Of a stretch of 64,000 bases of DNA, positions 9,239 to 18,349 are shown in pieces. Under the pieces are notes generated by a model. The model did no database searches. It worked only from the letters and a program-made list of their open reading frames with translations, and was not told where the DNA came from. The stretch spans positions 18,421 to 82,420 of the forward strand of contig QFNC01000011.1 in the NCBI GenBank assembly GCA_003240695.1, in the 5' to 3' direction. The position numbers were made by a program, and so were the translations under genes. How positions within the stretch are numbered: the stretch's first letter is position 1; each line of letters begins with the position of its first letter. This DNA comes from Pseudoxanthomonas suwonensis. Lineage in GTDB: Bacteria; Pseudomonadota; Gammaproteobacteria; Xanthomonadales; Xanthomonadaceae.

Positions 9239-9784
9239 TCAGCGCTGGCGGTTGCGCGCGATCATCCGTTCCACGGCACCCTGAGCGCCCTGCGGCAGGC
9301 TGGCGATAGTGAGTTCGTCGATCAGGTTCGGCAGACCATCCAGCTTCAGGAACAGATCGGCCACCAACTGCGGATTCGATTGTTCCACGATCTGCCAATC
9401 GGAAGCGCGCAGCACGCAAAAACCCATCGTGTCGCTGCCTGCGGACAGGCTGAAGTAACGGATCTCGTACTGCGGTTGCAGCAGCGCATTCACGGCACGG
9501 ATGGTGGTATCGCGGTCGGCCGGGTCCATCTGCATCGGCACGCGCCGTTCGCTGTCGCCATGGGTGATGACCAGGGTGTCATCGTCCCAGTCGGCGTACA
9601 GATCGTCCAGGCCGGCCGCTTCGGCAATCAGTGTCACGATGGCATCGTCTTCTTCGCGCCAGTCCACATCCACGAAGTGCGCACATGTGCCATCGACATG
9701 CAGCTGCTGCAGCGCGGCTTCGTCGCCGTCGCGCACCGCACGCAGGAAAGCGGGATCGATGCTGGAAACGGTACCGGGATTCAT
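9239..9784 (-). CDS. conserved hypothetical protein encoded with dnaQ
   Basis: A 181-residue acidic protein I cannot assign to a family. It has no signal peptide or membrane segment. It starts MNPGTVSSIDPAFLRAVRDG and has an Asp/Glu-rich middle (VDVDWREEDDAIVTLIAEAA). Its ATG overlaps the dnaQ stop (ATGA), which places it in the rnhA-dnaQ operon. It is convergent with the frameshifted immunity gene. Confidence 0.78.
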   Translation of the reverse strand: MNPGTVSSIDPAFLRAVRDGDEAALQQLHVDGTCAHFVDVDWREEDDAIVTLIAEAAGLDDLYADWDDDTLVITHGDSERRVPMQMDPADRDTTIRAVNALLQPQYEIRYFSLSAGSDTMGFCVLRASDWQIVEQSNPQLVADLFLKLDGLPNLIDELTIASLPQGAQGAVERMIARNRQR

Positions 9785-10512
9785 TGTGATGCGCCTTCGG
9801 GAAGGGAAACGGATTGCCACACGTCCACGCCGGCCTGGGCGGCGATCGCCGCGATGCGCGCCAGATGTGCCTGACGGTCGTCCATCGAAACGATGATTCG
9901 CGGGCGCGGGCCGGTGGCGATGCGGGCTGCGGATTCGGACGCTCCGGGCAACGGTGCGGTCACCAGTGCATCGAAACCGATTTCGCCCTGGCCAGCCGTC
10001 AGCGCCAGATACACCTCGGCCAGCAGCTGCGCATCCAGCAACGCGCCATGCAGCTGACGCTGCGAGTTGTCCACGTCCAGCCGCTTGCACAGTGCATCCA
10101 GCGAGTTGCGCTGGCCGGGAAATCGCTGCCGGGCCAGCTCCAGCGAATCCTGCACGCGCACGCGGTCGGCCATGCGACCGTACTGCGGGCCCAGCAAGGC
10201 CAGTTCGTTGTCGAGAAAGCCCATGTCGAAGGCGGCATTGTGGGCGATCAGTTCAGCAGCATCGTCGCCGAGAAAGGCCAGGAACTCGTCCACCACGTCG
10301 GCGAACAGCGGCTTGTCGGCCAGGAAATCCAGGGTGAGGCCGGTCACTTCCTGCGCGCCGGGCTCGAACTCGCGCTGCGGGTTGAGATAGCAGTGGAAGC
10401 GGCGGCCGGTGGGACGGCGTTCGATCAGTTCCACGCAGCCGATCTCGACCACGCGGTTGCCTTTTTCCCACGACAGGCCGGTGGTTTCGGTATCCAGCAC
10501 GATCTGGCGCAT
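9781..10512 (-). CDS. dnaQ: DNA polymerase III subunit epsilon (3'-5' proofreading exonuclease)
   Basis: A 243-residue DEDD-family exonuclease. Exo I is at the N-terminus (IVLDTETTGLSWEKG), Exo II is LIAHNAAFDMGFLDNEL near residue 96, and Exo III is LHGALLDAQLLAEVY near residue 155 with the catalytic His. The start MRQIVLDTETTGL matches the family; an upstream frame extension of 24 residues is Pro-rich and unlike it. It follows rnhA by 16 bp, the common rnhA-dnaQ arrangement. The C-terminal extension should hold the polymerase alpha-binding segment. Confidence 0.95.
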   Translation of the reverse strand: MRQIVLDTETTGLSWEKGNRVVEIGCVELIERRPTGRRFHCYLNPQREFEPGAQEVTGLTLDFLADKPLFADVVDEFLAFLGDDAAELIAHNAAFDMGFLDNELALLGPQYGRMADRVRVQDSLELARQRFPGQRNSLDALCKRLDVDNSQRQLHGALLDAQLLAEVYLALTAGQGEIGFDALVTAPLPGASESAARIATGPRPRIIVSMDDRQAHLARIAAIAAQAGVDVWQSVSLPEGASQ

Positions 10513-10528
10513 CAGCAAAAGGTCTTCA

Positions 10529-11002
10529 TCAGGATGTGGCGACGGTGGCGGTGCGGTCGGCGTGGCGCTGACGGATGGCGGCATCGCGGGCCAGCGCGTC
10601 CACGCGTTCGTTGTCCGGATCGCCGGAATGACCCTTCACCCAATGCCAGTGCACGTGATGACGCGCCGTGGCCGCCTGCAGGCGTTCCCACAGGTCGCGG
10701 TTCTTCACCGCATCGCCGCCGGCGGTTTTCCAGCCGCGTCGCACCCAGCCGGGCAGCCATTCGGTCATGCCCTGGCGCACGTACTGCGAATCGGTGGTCA
10801 GGTCGACGCTGCAGGGCTCGCTGAGCGCCTCCAGCCCGGCGATGGCGGCCATCAGCTCCATGCGGTTGTTGGTGGTCAGCGGCTCGGCACCGGACAGTTC
10901 GCGTTCGTGCTGGCCGTAGCGCAGCAGTGCGGCCCAGCCGCCCGGCCCGGGATTGCCCAGGCAGGCGCCATCGGTATGCAGTTCCACGGCCTTGCGGCTC
11001 AT
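10529..11002 (-). CDS. rnhA: ribonuclease HI
   Basis: A 157-residue enzyme that degrades RNA in RNA-DNA hybrids. The catalytic D-E-D-D set is visible: LHTDGACLGNPGPGGW, NNRMELMAAIAGLEAL, LTTDSQYVRQG and ERVDALARDAA. The basic handle (PGWVRRGWKTAGGDAVKNRDLW) and the VKGHSGDPDNE loop are present. The start codon overlaps the stop of the upstream methyltransferase gene (ATGA). Confidence 0.96.
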   Translation of the reverse strand: MSRKAVELHTDGACLGNPGPGGWAALLRYGQHERELSGAEPLTTNNRMELMAAIAGLEALSEPCSVDLTTDSQYVRQGMTEWLPGWVRRGWKTAGGDAVKNRDLWERLQAATARHHVHWHWVKGHSGDPDNERVDALARDAAIRQRHADRTATVATS

Positions 11003-11673
11003 GGTGCGGCACCATCGGCGGCCAGCAGCAGCCGGCCGCTGCGAACCGGAGTCAACCCGCGACGACGTTTCTGTGCTCGCACCAGATAGGCTGCCCGCAA
11101 TCCCGGACCCTGCTGCGGCGGTGGGCGCGTGCGGATCGACCACGTCGGCCCCAGCCCTTCGGACACTGCATCGGGAGTCAACCCGGACCGCCGCAGTTGC
11201 CGGCGCCAGTGCGGTGGTTCGGCCGCGCGCAGGCCGCTGCCCTGCCAGTAGCGGCGGCACGGCGACAGCGGATTCAGGCCGAACAGCAGCAGCCAGCCGC
11301 CGGGCATCAGCACCCGGGCGCAATCGTCCAGCAGTTCGTCCAGGTCCTGGCGCGGGTCCAGCACGTGCTGCATCACCACGCAGCCGCAGCTTTCCATCGC
11401 CAGCGGCAGCGGCAGGCTGCAGCGCACGCGGCCCTGCCAGTACGGCAGCGGGTCATCGGGCAGGTTGGCGACCGCATCCGGAGACAGCACCAGGCCACGG
11501 TCCGCAGTGATGCCATCCACTGCCTGCGGGGCCAGCCACAGCCATGGCGCGGCCGGATGTTCGTGCAGGCCGTGTAGGATGGTGTCGGATTCGCTGTCCA
11601 GCACCGCCTGACCTGCCGGCGTGGCAAACCATCTCAATGCTGCTTGCGACGGAAGCGGGTTCAGGGCGGGCAT
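10999..11673 (-). CDS. SAM-dependent methyltransferase-like protein
   Basis: A 224-residue class I methyltransferase-like protein of the type often found upstream of rnhA in gammaproteobacteria. The motif region LLDDCARVLMPGGWLLLFGLNP and the preceding VVMQHVLDPRQDLDELL match the post-II part of this fold. The glycine-rich SAM loop is poorly conserved, so activity is uncertain. First gene of the rnhA-dnaQ operon, divergent from gloB with a 44-bp spacer. Confidence 0.8.
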   Translation of the reverse strand: MPALNPLPSQAALRWFATPAGQAVLDSESDTILHGLHEHPAAPWLWLAPQAVDGITADRGLVLSPDAVANLPDDPLPYWQGRVRCSLPLPLAMESCGCVVMQHVLDPRQDLDELLDDCARVLMPGGWLLLFGLNPLSPCRRYWQGSGLRAAEPPHWRRQLRRSGLTPDAVSEGLGPTWSIRTRPPPQQGPGLRAAYLVRAQKRRRGLTPVRSGRLLLAADGAAP

Positions 11674-11717
11674 GGCGGGTATTCTAGACCGCTTGTTCCG
11701 CACGCGACCCCCGACGC

Positions 11718-12482
11718 ATGCTGCTGCCCGTGCCCGCCTTGGCGGACAACTACATCTGGCTGCTGTCCACCGATGCCGGTGCGCACCCGCTGGTAGTCGA
11801 TCCGGGCGAGGCCGCGCCGGTGCTGCAGGCGCTGGAGGGGCGAACCCCGGTCGGCATCCTGCTGACCCATCATCACGATGACCACATCGGCGGCACGGCC
11901 GAGCTGCTGCGCCACTGGCCGCAGCTGCCGGTATTCGCCCCGCACGACGAGCGCATTGCCGTGCCCGCGACCCGGGTCCATCCGGGTGATGCCGTTTCGG
12001 TCGGCCCGTGGGCATTCACCGTACTGGACATGGCGGGCCACACCCGCAGCCACGTCGCCTTCCATGGCCACGGCGTGGTGTTCTGCGGCGACACGCTGTT
12101 CAGCCTGGGCTGCGGGCGGCTGTTCGAAGGCACTCCCGCACAGATGCTGGCAGCGCTGGATCGTCTGGCGGCCCTGCCGGACGACACCCTGGTCTGTTGC
12201 GCCCACGAATACACGCAGGCCAATGCCGTTTTCGCGCAGACGGTGGATGCCGACAATCCGGCGCTGCGGCAACGCGCGGCGCAGGTGCGGGCCCAACGGG
12301 CGGCCTCCCAGCCCACCCTGCCAGCGCGGCTGGGCGCCGAACGCGCCGCCAACCCGTTCCTGCGGGTGGATGCGCCGGCGGTCCGTGCCGCGGTGCTGGC
12401 GCAGTCCGGATTGCCGGCCGATGCATCGCGCGTGGACGTGTTCGCCGCGCTGCGCCGCTGGAAGGACGTGTTTCGCGCATGA
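11718..12482 (+). CDS. gloB: hydroxyacylglutathione hydrolase (glyoxalase II)
   Basis: A 254-residue metallo-beta-lactamase-fold enzyme that releases D-lactate and glutathione from S-lactoylglutathione in methylglyoxal detoxification. The metal motif LLTHHHDDHIGGT lies near residue 50, the next ligand His at MAGHTRSHV, the bridging Asp at FCGDTLFSLGCGRLFEG, and the last ligand at CAHEYTQAN. The C-terminal substrate-binding region (NPFLRVD) is present. Its stop overlaps the start of the transglycosylase gene (ATGA). Confidence 0.95.
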   Translation: MLLPVPALADNYIWLLSTDAGAHPLVVDPGEAAPVLQALEGRTPVGILLTHHHDDHIGGTAELLRHWPQLPVFAPHDERIAVPATRVHPGDAVSVGPWAFTVLDMAGHTRSHVAFHGHGVVFCGDTLFSLGCGRLFEGTPAQMLAALDRLAALPDDTLVCCAHEYTQANAVFAQTVDADNPALRQRAAQVRAQRAASQPTLPARLGAERAANPFLRVDAPAVRAAVLAQSGLPADASRVDVFAALRRWKDVFRA

Positions 12483-13693
12483 ATCGGCATCGATCCACAC
12501 GATGGCCGACGCTGCTGGCCGCACTGCTGATCCTGCCCGGCCCGCTGCTGGCGAATGAGGCCGCACTTCCAGCGGATGCTGCATCCGATTCCACAACACT
12601 TAGTAATGTGGATGTCGCCGCGGATGTTCCTGCCGCCAGCCGCAGCGGCAGCGACGTGTACCAACGCTTCCGCGACGGACTGGCCGAACCCACCTGCGAG
12701 GGCGATGCCAGTCCGCGCTGGCGCCAGCACTTCGCCCAAGCGCCGAAGCGCCTGGCCAGCGGCAGCGACGACGCCCTGCCGCTGTTCGGCTACGTGGTGG
12801 ATGCCTTGCGTGCCGAGCATCTGCCCACCGAATTCGCGCTGATCCCGTTCGTGGAAAGCGGCTACAAGCCGGCTGCGCGCAGCCCCGGCGGCCCGGCCGG
12901 GATGTGGCAGTTCATCGCCCTGACCGCCCGCAACCATGGCGTGCGCGTGGAAGCCGGCTACGACGGCCGCTTGTCGCCGGTGGATTCCACCCGCGCGGCG
13001 GTGCGTTACCTCAAGACCCTGCACGGCATGTTCGCCGGCGACTGGCGGCTGGCGGCGATGGCCTACAACGCCGGCGAATACCGCATCCTCGGCGCGCTGA
13101 AACGCAGCGGCCAGACCGCGCGCAACGTGAACCTCGACACCCTGACCGGGGTGCCGCCGATTGCCCAAGCCTACGTGCGCAAGCTCCATGCGCTGGCCTG
13201 CGTGCTGGACGAGGCCGACGACCAGCACGGGTGGCGTCAAGCCATGCAGCGCCAGGTGCCGATGCTGACCGACATCGAGCTGCCGCGCGGCATCGCCAGC
13301 CTGGACAGCTGGGCCAGCCGCAACGGCATCGATGCGCAGGCGCTGCGACGGATGAATCCGGCCTTCGCCAACGGCAAGGTGGTGTGGGGCAAGCATCCGC
13401 TGCGGGTACTGGCACCCGGCAGGCCGGGTTCCAGCGCCGAACGGGCGTTCTGGCCCGACCCGGCGCTGGCTGCAGCCACCGGGAAAGCGGCATCTGCATC
13501 CCCGACGCCGGGTACCGACAGCGAAGGCGGTGCCCGCATCCACACCGTGGTGAAGGGCGATTCCATCGGCAAGCTGGCCCGTCACTACCGGGTGCCGGTG
13601 CTGCAGCTGCTGCGCATCAACGACCTCAAGCCGACCAGCGTGTTGAAACTCGGCCAGCACATCCGCATCGACGACCCCGAACGCGACGACTGA
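12479..13693 (+). CDS. mltD: membrane-bound lytic murein transglycosylase, MltD-like (SLT + LysM)
   Basis: A 404-residue secreted protein. An N-terminal signal (RWPTLLAALLILPGPLLANE) is followed by an SLT domain (residues about 110-240) with the catalytic Glu in IPFVESGYKPAARSPGGPAG and the MAYNAGEYRILGAL motif. A C-terminal LysM repeat (IHTVVKGDSIGKLARHYRV) lies near residue 355. It cleaves peptidoglycan to anhydromuropeptides in the periplasm. No lipobox cysteine is obvious, unlike E. coli MltD. It overlaps gloB by 4 bp. Confidence 0.9.
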   Translation: MNRHRSTRWPTLLAALLILPGPLLANEAALPADAASDSTTLSNVDVAADVPAASRSGSDVYQRFRDGLAEPTCEGDASPRWRQHFAQAPKRLASGSDDALPLFGYVVDALRAEHLPTEFALIPFVESGYKPAARSPGGPAGMWQFIALTARNHGVRVEAGYDGRLSPVDSTRAAVRYLKTLHGMFAGDWRLAAMAYNAGEYRILGALKRSGQTARNVNLDTLTGVPPIAQAYVRKLHALACVLDEADDQHGWRQAMQRQVPMLTDIELPRGIASLDSWASRNGIDAQALRRMNPAFANGKVVWGKHPLRVLAPGRPGSSAERAFWPDPALAAATGKAASASPTPGTDSEGGARIHTVVKGDSIGKLARHYRVPVLQLLRINDLKPTSVLKLGQHIRIDDPERDD

Positions 13694-13770
13694 GCACGAG
13701 GGGCGCGTTTCCCTCGCCGCTGCGCATGCGCTACACTATCGCCCTTCTCTCCACTGCCACGGACCACGCC

Positions 13771-14574
13771 ATGGGTTTCCTGCACGGCAAACGCGCCCTG
13801 ATCACCGGCATCGCCAGCGAACGCTCCATCGCCAGCGGCATCGCCGAGGCCATGCACCGCGAAGGCGCGGAGCTGGCCTTCACCTACCAGAACGACAAGC
13901 TGAAGACGCGGGTGGAGAAAGCCGCCGCCGAATACGGCAGCGATATCGTGATTCCGCTGGACGTGGCCGACGACGCCCAGATCGCCGCCTGCTTCGAGCA
14001 GCTGGGCCGCCACTGGGACGGCTTCGACATCCTGGTCCACGCCATCGCATTCGCCCCGCGCGAGGCCATCGCCGGGCAGTTCCTGGACGGGCTGACCCGC
14101 GACAACTTCGCCATCGCCCACGACATCTCCGCCTACTCGCTGGCCGCACTGGCCAAGGCCGCCCGCCCGCTGATGCGCGGCCGCGACGCCGCCATCCTCA
14201 CCCTGACTTACCTGGGCTCGGAGCGTGTGCTGCAGGGCTACAACGTGATGGGCGTGGCCAAGGCCAGCCTGGAAGCCACCGTGCGTTACCTGGCCGGCAA
14301 CCTGGGCCCGGACGGCATCCGCGTGAATGCCGTGTCAGCCGGACCGATCCGCACCCTGGCCGCCTCGGGCATCGCCGGGTTCCGGAAAATCCTGGGGCAT
14401 GTGGAAGACAGCGCGCCGCTGCGCCGCACCGTCAGCATCGAGGACGTGAGCAACGTTGCCGCCTTCCTGTGCTCCGACCTGGCCCGCGGCGTGACCGGCG
14501 AAGTCACCTATGTCGATGCCGGCTACCACATCCTCGGCATGACCGGGCTGGGCAGCGACGCGGCCGACAGCTGA
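13771..14574 (+). CDS. fabI: enoyl-[acyl-carrier-protein] reductase (NADH)
   Basis: A 267-residue short-chain dehydrogenase-fold enzyme for the last step of fatty-acid elongation. It shows the FabI-specific N-terminus KRALITGIASERSIASGIAEA, LVHAIAFAP, and the active-site Y-x6-K (LTYLGSERVLQGYNVMGVAKAS), then VNAVSAGPIRTLAASGI. The start MGFLHGKRAL was chosen because it matches the family; an ATG at 13726 would add 15 residues. A possible -10 box TACACT lies at about 13732. Some xanthomonads rely on FabV instead, so FabI here is taxonomically informative. Confidence 0.95.
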   Translation: MGFLHGKRALITGIASERSIASGIAEAMHREGAELAFTYQNDKLKTRVEKAAAEYGSDIVIPLDVADDAQIAACFEQLGRHWDGFDILVHAIAFAPREAIAGQFLDGLTRDNFAIAHDISAYSLAALAKAARPLMRGRDAAILTLTYLGSERVLQGYNVMGVAKASLEATVRYLAGNLGPDGIRVNAVSAGPIRTLAASGIAGFRKILGHVEDSAPLRRTVSIEDVSNVAAFLCSDLARGVTGEVTYVDAGYHILGMTGLGSDAADS

Positions 14575-14584
14575 CCCGGATCGA

Positions 14585-15412
14585 TCAGCCTGCCGCGATT
14601 GCGTCGGCCTGCGCCAACCACGCCCGCCACGGCAACGCGGCATCGCCCACCGCGATGAAATCGCAGTTCAACAAGGTATCGCGCTGGTTGTAGCGGAACG
14701 GCCGCCCCTGCGGATCGACCAGCAGACCACCGGCACCTTCCAGGATGGCCTGGCCGGCGGCGGTGTCCCACTCGCTGGTCGGGCCGAAACGTGGGTACAC
14801 GTCGATGTTGCCCTCGGCGATGCGACAGAACTTCAGCGACGAGCCGCAGCTGTCCTCGCGGATGGCACCCATCGCCTGCAACACGGCTTGGGTGTGGGCA
14901 TCGCGATGCGAGCGGCTGGCGGCCACGCGCAGCGGTGCATGGGCCGGCACGCGCACGCGGATCGGCGCATCGTCACCGTCGATGCCATCGCGCGCGAAGG
15001 CACCCTGCCCCGCACCGCCATGCCACAGGCGGCAGCTGACCGGCTGCTGGATCACCCCCCACACCGCCACGCCGTGGTCGATCAAGGCGATGTTGACGGT
15101 GAATTCGCCATTGCGCTTGATGAACTCGCGGGTGCCGTCCAGCGGATCGACCAACCACAACCGCCTCCACGCATGCCGCGCGGGGCCATCCAGCAGACTG
15201 CCGGATTCCTCCGACAGCACCGGGATGTCCGGCGTCAGCGCCTGCAACCCGGCCATGATCACCCGATGCGCGGCCAGATCGGCCTGGGTCACCGGGCTGT
15301 GGTCATCCTTGCGCTGCACGGCGAAGTCCTGCGCATACACCGCCAGGATGGCCCGGGCCGCATCGGCGGCGATGCGCAGCACGCGGTCACGCAGTTCGAC
15401 GGGCAGTGTCAT
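14585..15412 (-). CDS. cysQ: 3'(2'),5'-bisphosphate nucleotidase CysQ
   Basis: A 275-residue inositol-monophosphatase-fold enzyme that hydrolyses adenosine 3',5'-bisphosphate from sulfate assimilation. Motifs: SPVTQADLAAH, LSEESG, the metal site LVDPLDGTREFIKRNGEFT near residue 92, and the C-terminal TSEWDTAAGQAILEGAGG. The start MTLPVELRDRVL overlaps the nudE stop (ATGA), so the two are co-transcribed, a common pairing. Confidence 0.93.
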   Translation of the reverse strand: MTLPVELRDRVLRIAADAARAILAVYAQDFAVQRKDDHSPVTQADLAAHRVIMAGLQALTPDIPVLSEESGSLLDGPARHAWRRLWLVDPLDGTREFIKRNGEFTVNIALIDHGVAVWGVIQQPVSCRLWHGGAGQGAFARDGIDGDDAPIRVRVPAHAPLRVAASRSHRDAHTQAVLQAMGAIREDSCGSSLKFCRIAEGNIDVYPRFGPTSEWDTAAGQAILEGAGGLLVDPQGRPFRYNQRDTLLNCDFIAVGDAALPWRAWLAQADAIAAG

Positions 15413-15963
15413 GTCGATTGCTGCGCCAGCCATTCGCGCACGATGAACAGCGCCGCGATGCTGCGGCCTTCGGAAAACTCCTCGCGCAGGATCAACTCGC
15501 CCAACCGTGCCAGCGGCCACGGCACCAGCTCCAGCGGTTCGGGCTCGTCGCCGGGCAAACGCTGCGGGTACAGGTCACGCGCCAGCACCACGTGCGCCTG
15601 GTGGCTCATGTAGGTCGGCGACAGGCTGAGCAGACGCAAGTCGTGCAGGTCGTGGGCGCCGTAGCCGGCCTCTTCCATCAATTCGCGGTTCGCCGCGTGC
15701 AGTGCGGTTTCGCCGGCATCGATGCGGCCCTTCACCAGCCCCAGCTCGTAGCGGTGCAGGCCGGCGGCGTATTCGCGCACCAGCAGCACGGTGTCGGCAT
15801 CCAGCAGCGGCACCACGATCACCGCACCGTCGCCGCTTGTGTGCACACGATGGTAGCGGCGGCGCTCGCCGTTGCTGAACTCCAGATCCAGTTCCTCCAC
15901 CACACGGCCGCCGTCACGGCTCAGCGTGCGGGTGCCGTGGATGCGCGGCAATGAGGTGCTCAT
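15409..15963 (-). CDS. nudE: ADP compounds hydrolase NudE
   Basis: A 184-residue Nudix hydrolase. The Nudix box GRIDAGETALHAANRELMEEAG lies near residue 96. The N-terminal strand-rich region and the YELGLVKGRID segment fit NudE, which cleaves ADP-ribose, NADH and Ap3A. First gene of the nudE-cysQ operon, divergent from bioA with a 67-bp spacer. Confidence 0.92.
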   Translation of the reverse strand: MSTSLPRIHGTRTLSRDGGRVVEELDLEFSNGERRRYHRVHTSGDGAVIVVPLLDADTVLLVREYAAGLHRYELGLVKGRIDAGETALHAANRELMEEAGYGAHDLHDLRLLSLSPTYMSHQAHVVLARDLYPQRLPGDEPEPLELVPWPLARLGELILREEFSEGRSIAALFIVREWLAQQST

Positions 15964-16017
15964 CGTGGCCACTCCCGCAGCAACGCGGCGATAATGGCCG
16001 GATTCCGATGCAATGTG

Positions 16018-16035
16018 ATCATTGTTCCCAATGAT
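16018..16035. promoter_or_regulatory. perfect inverted repeat overlapping the bioA start
   Basis: ATCATTG and CAATGAT separated by 4 bases, covering the ATG of bioA at 16031 and lying in the nudE-bioA divergent spacer. It could be an operator or a translation-blocking hairpin. It does not match the BirA (TTGTAAACC) box as I know it. Confidence 0.35.
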
Positions 16036-17407
16036 AACCGACCCGCATGACTGGCTTGCGCGCGACTTGGCCGTGCTGTGGCATCCGTGCACGCAGATGC
16101 GCGAACACCCCGACGTGCTGCCGCTGCTGCCGATCACCCGCGGCGAGGGCGCGTGGTTGATCGATCACCACGGTCGGCGCTATCTGGATGCAGTGTCCAG
16201 CTGGTGGACCAATCTGCACGGCCATGCCGAACCGCGCATCGCCGCGGCCATCGCCCGTCAGGCAGGCACGCTGGAACAGGTGATGCTGGCCGGCTTCTCC
16301 CACGCACCGGCCGTCGAACTGGCCGAACAGCTGCTGCAACGCGCACCCACACAAGCAGGACGCCCGCCGCTGGCCAAGGTGTTCTACGCCGACAACGGCT
16401 CGGCTGGCGTGGAAGTGGCACTGAAGATGGCCTTCCACTGGTTCCGCAACGCAGGCGAGCCGCAACGCAGCCGGTTCGTGGCCCTGCACAACGGCTATCA
16501 CGGCGAAACCCTCGGCGCGCTGGCAGTAGGCGATATTCCATTGTATCGCCGCGTGTATGCTCCATTATTGGCCGAAGCGTTGTTCGCACCCTCGCCGGAC
16601 GCGTTTCACGCCGCTCCCGGCCAGACTGCGGAGCATTGTGCCGAAGCCGCCGCCGACGTGCTGGCCCATCTGCTGGACGAACACGCCGGCAGCGTCTGCG
16701 CATTGATCATCGAACCGCTGGTGCAATGCGCCGGTGGCATGCGCATGCACCACCCCGTCTACCTGCGCCGTGTGCGCGAACTGTGCGACGTGCACGGCAT
16801 TTTTTTGATTGCCGATGAAATCGCCACCGGGTTTGGCCGTACCGGGACATTCTTCGCCTGCGAGCAGGCCGGCATCCAGCCCGACCTGCTGTGCCTGTCG
16901 AAGGGATTGACCGGCGGTTTCCTGCCGCTGGCGGCCGTGCTGGCCACGCAGGTGCTGTACGACGGGTTCCTGGATGAGCGCCGCGAACGCGCCTTCCTGC
17001 ATTCGCACAGTTACACCGGCAATCCGCTGGCCTGCGCCGCGGGTCTGGCCTCGCTGGCCATTTTTGACAGCGATGCGGTGCTGGACCGAAACCGCCACGC
17101 CGCGCAACACATGAGCAAACTCGCCGAAGGCATCGCACGGCTGCCGCACGTGGCCGACGTGCGCCAGACCGGCATGATCGTCGCCTTCGAACTGTGCGCC
17201 AACGGCGACCGCGCCACCCCGTTCGACCCCGCACAGCGTGTGGGTTTGAAGGCGTATCGGGCCGCCCTGCAACGTGGCGTGGTGCTGCGCCCGCTGGGCG
17301 ACGTGCTGTACTGGATGCCGCCCTACTGTTTGAATGATGCCGACCGGCAATTACTGGCAGATGTCACCGCCGCCGCAATGCTTGAAGCCACGACCGGAGC
17401 GGCCTGA
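16031..17407 (+). CDS. bioA: adenosylmethionine-8-amino-7-oxononanoate aminotransferase
   Basis: A 458-residue class III PLP aminotransferase for biotin synthesis, converting KAPA to DAPA with SAM as amino donor. It has the BioA-specific LWHPCTQM at the N-terminus, AVSSWWTNLHGH, NGYHGETLGALAVGD and IADEIATGFGRTG with the PLP-binding Asp. The Schiff-base lysine is in LSKGLTGGFLPLAA. The ATG at 16031 was chosen; a TTG at 16022 would add 3 residues. The stop overlaps the rsmE start by one base. No other bio genes are in the window. Confidence 0.95.
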   Translation: MITDPHDWLARDLAVLWHPCTQMREHPDVLPLLPITRGEGAWLIDHHGRRYLDAVSSWWTNLHGHAEPRIAAAIARQAGTLEQVMLAGFSHAPAVELAEQLLQRAPTQAGRPPLAKVFYADNGSAGVEVALKMAFHWFRNAGEPQRSRFVALHNGYHGETLGALAVGDIPLYRRVYAPLLAEALFAPSPDAFHAAPGQTAEHCAEAAADVLAHLLDEHAGSVCALIIEPLVQCAGGMRMHHPVYLRRVRELCDVHGIFLIADEIATGFGRTGTFFACEQAGIQPDLLCLSKGLTGGFLPLAAVLATQVLYDGFLDERRERAFLHSHSYTGNPLACAAGLASLAIFDSDAVLDRNRHAAQHMSKLAEGIARLPHVADVRQTGMIVAFELCANGDRATPFDPAQRVGLKAYRAALQRGVVLRPLGDVLYWMPPYCLNDADRQLLADVTAAAMLEATTGAA

Positions 17408-18144
17408 TGCGCACCACCCGCATATTCATCGATCAGCCAGTGCGCGTCGGCAGCGACGTCACATTGCCGGACACCGCCACCGCCCACCTGCTGCGGGTAC
17501 TGCGGCTGCGCGAAGGCGATGCCTGCGTGCTGTTCAACGGCGACGGCCACGATTATCCCGCCACCCTGCTGCGCGCCGACAAGCGCGGCGGCACGGTGCG
17601 CATCGTGGAGAGAATCCCCGTGCACAACGAATCGCCGTTGCATATCCTGCTGTTGCAGGGCATTGCCCGCGGCGAGAAAATGGATCTGATCCTGCAAAAG
17701 GCCACCGAGTTGGGCGTGGCCGGCATCGTTCCGGTGGACAGCGAGCGCAGCGAAGTGAAACTGGATGCACAGCGCCTGGAAAAACGCCTGGCGCATTGGC
17801 GCGGCGTGGTCACCGCTGCCTGCGAGCAATCCGGACGCGCAGTCATTCCAACCATGCAGCCACCGGAATCCCTGGCCGATGCCTGCACATCATTGCCGGA
17901 CAGTGCATTGCGATTGACCCTGGACCCGCAGGCCGTCCACGGCATTGCCGATTTGCCATCGAATATCGCCAATCCCGTCGTCATCGCCATCGGCCCGGAA
18001 GGCGGCTGGTCGCCGCGCGACCGCAGCCAGCTGACTGCACACGGATTTTCCGGCCTGCGGCTGGGACCGCGCATCCTGCGCACGGAAACCGCAGGGCTGG
18101 CCGCGATTGCGGCGTTGCAGGCTCGGTTCGGCGATCTGGGTTGA
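17407..18144 (+). CDS. rsmE: 16S rRNA (uracil1498-N3)-methyltransferase
   Basis: A 245-residue SPOUT methyltransferase. An N-terminal PUA-like domain (HLLRVLRLREGDACVLFNGDG) is followed by QGIARGEKMDLILQKATELGV, a hallmark of RsmE. The SAM-binding knot IAIGPEGGWSPRD and LGPRILRTETA lie near the C-terminus. It overlaps the bioA stop (TGATG), so the two are probably co-translated. Confidence 0.95.
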   Translation: MRTTRIFIDQPVRVGSDVTLPDTATAHLLRVLRLREGDACVLFNGDGHDYPATLLRADKRGGTVRIVERIPVHNESPLHILLLQGIARGEKMDLILQKATELGVAGIVPVDSERSEVKLDAQRLEKRLAHWRGVVTAACEQSGRAVIPTMQPPESLADACTSLPDSALRLTLDPQAVHGIADLPSNIANPVVIAIGPEGGWSPRDRSQLTAHGFSGLRLGPRILRTETAGLAAIAALQARFGDLG

Positions 18145-18182
18145 ACGCGCTCGGCACGCACCGCCCCGACTGCCACGGTTTA

Positions 18183-18214
18183 CCGCTGCCACTGTTTTCC
18201 GCTGCCACTGTTTC
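18183..18214 (+). repeat. two direct 16-bp repeats downstream of rsmE
   Basis: CCGCTGCCACTGTTTT is followed directly by CCGCTGCCACTGTTTC, with a weaker third copy just upstream. They lie in the 200-bp gene-free stretch between rsmE and the effector remnant. No other feature was seen in that stretch. Confidence 0.6.
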
Positions 18215-18349
18215 CGGTTGCGCTGCCAGACGCAGTGCCTGCGGCTGCGCATGATTCGCCATGCCCCATCGCCCGCCTCGCGTCGTTGCATGAGGACAGC
18301 CGTCCTGCCAGACTCGATCAACCCGGCTCTCCACCGAAGGACCATCCGC

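Noticed and set aside
16018..16035. BirA operator at bioA
   Set aside because: The repeat lacks the TTGTAAACC/GGTTTACAA half-sites and its 4-bp spacing is too short.
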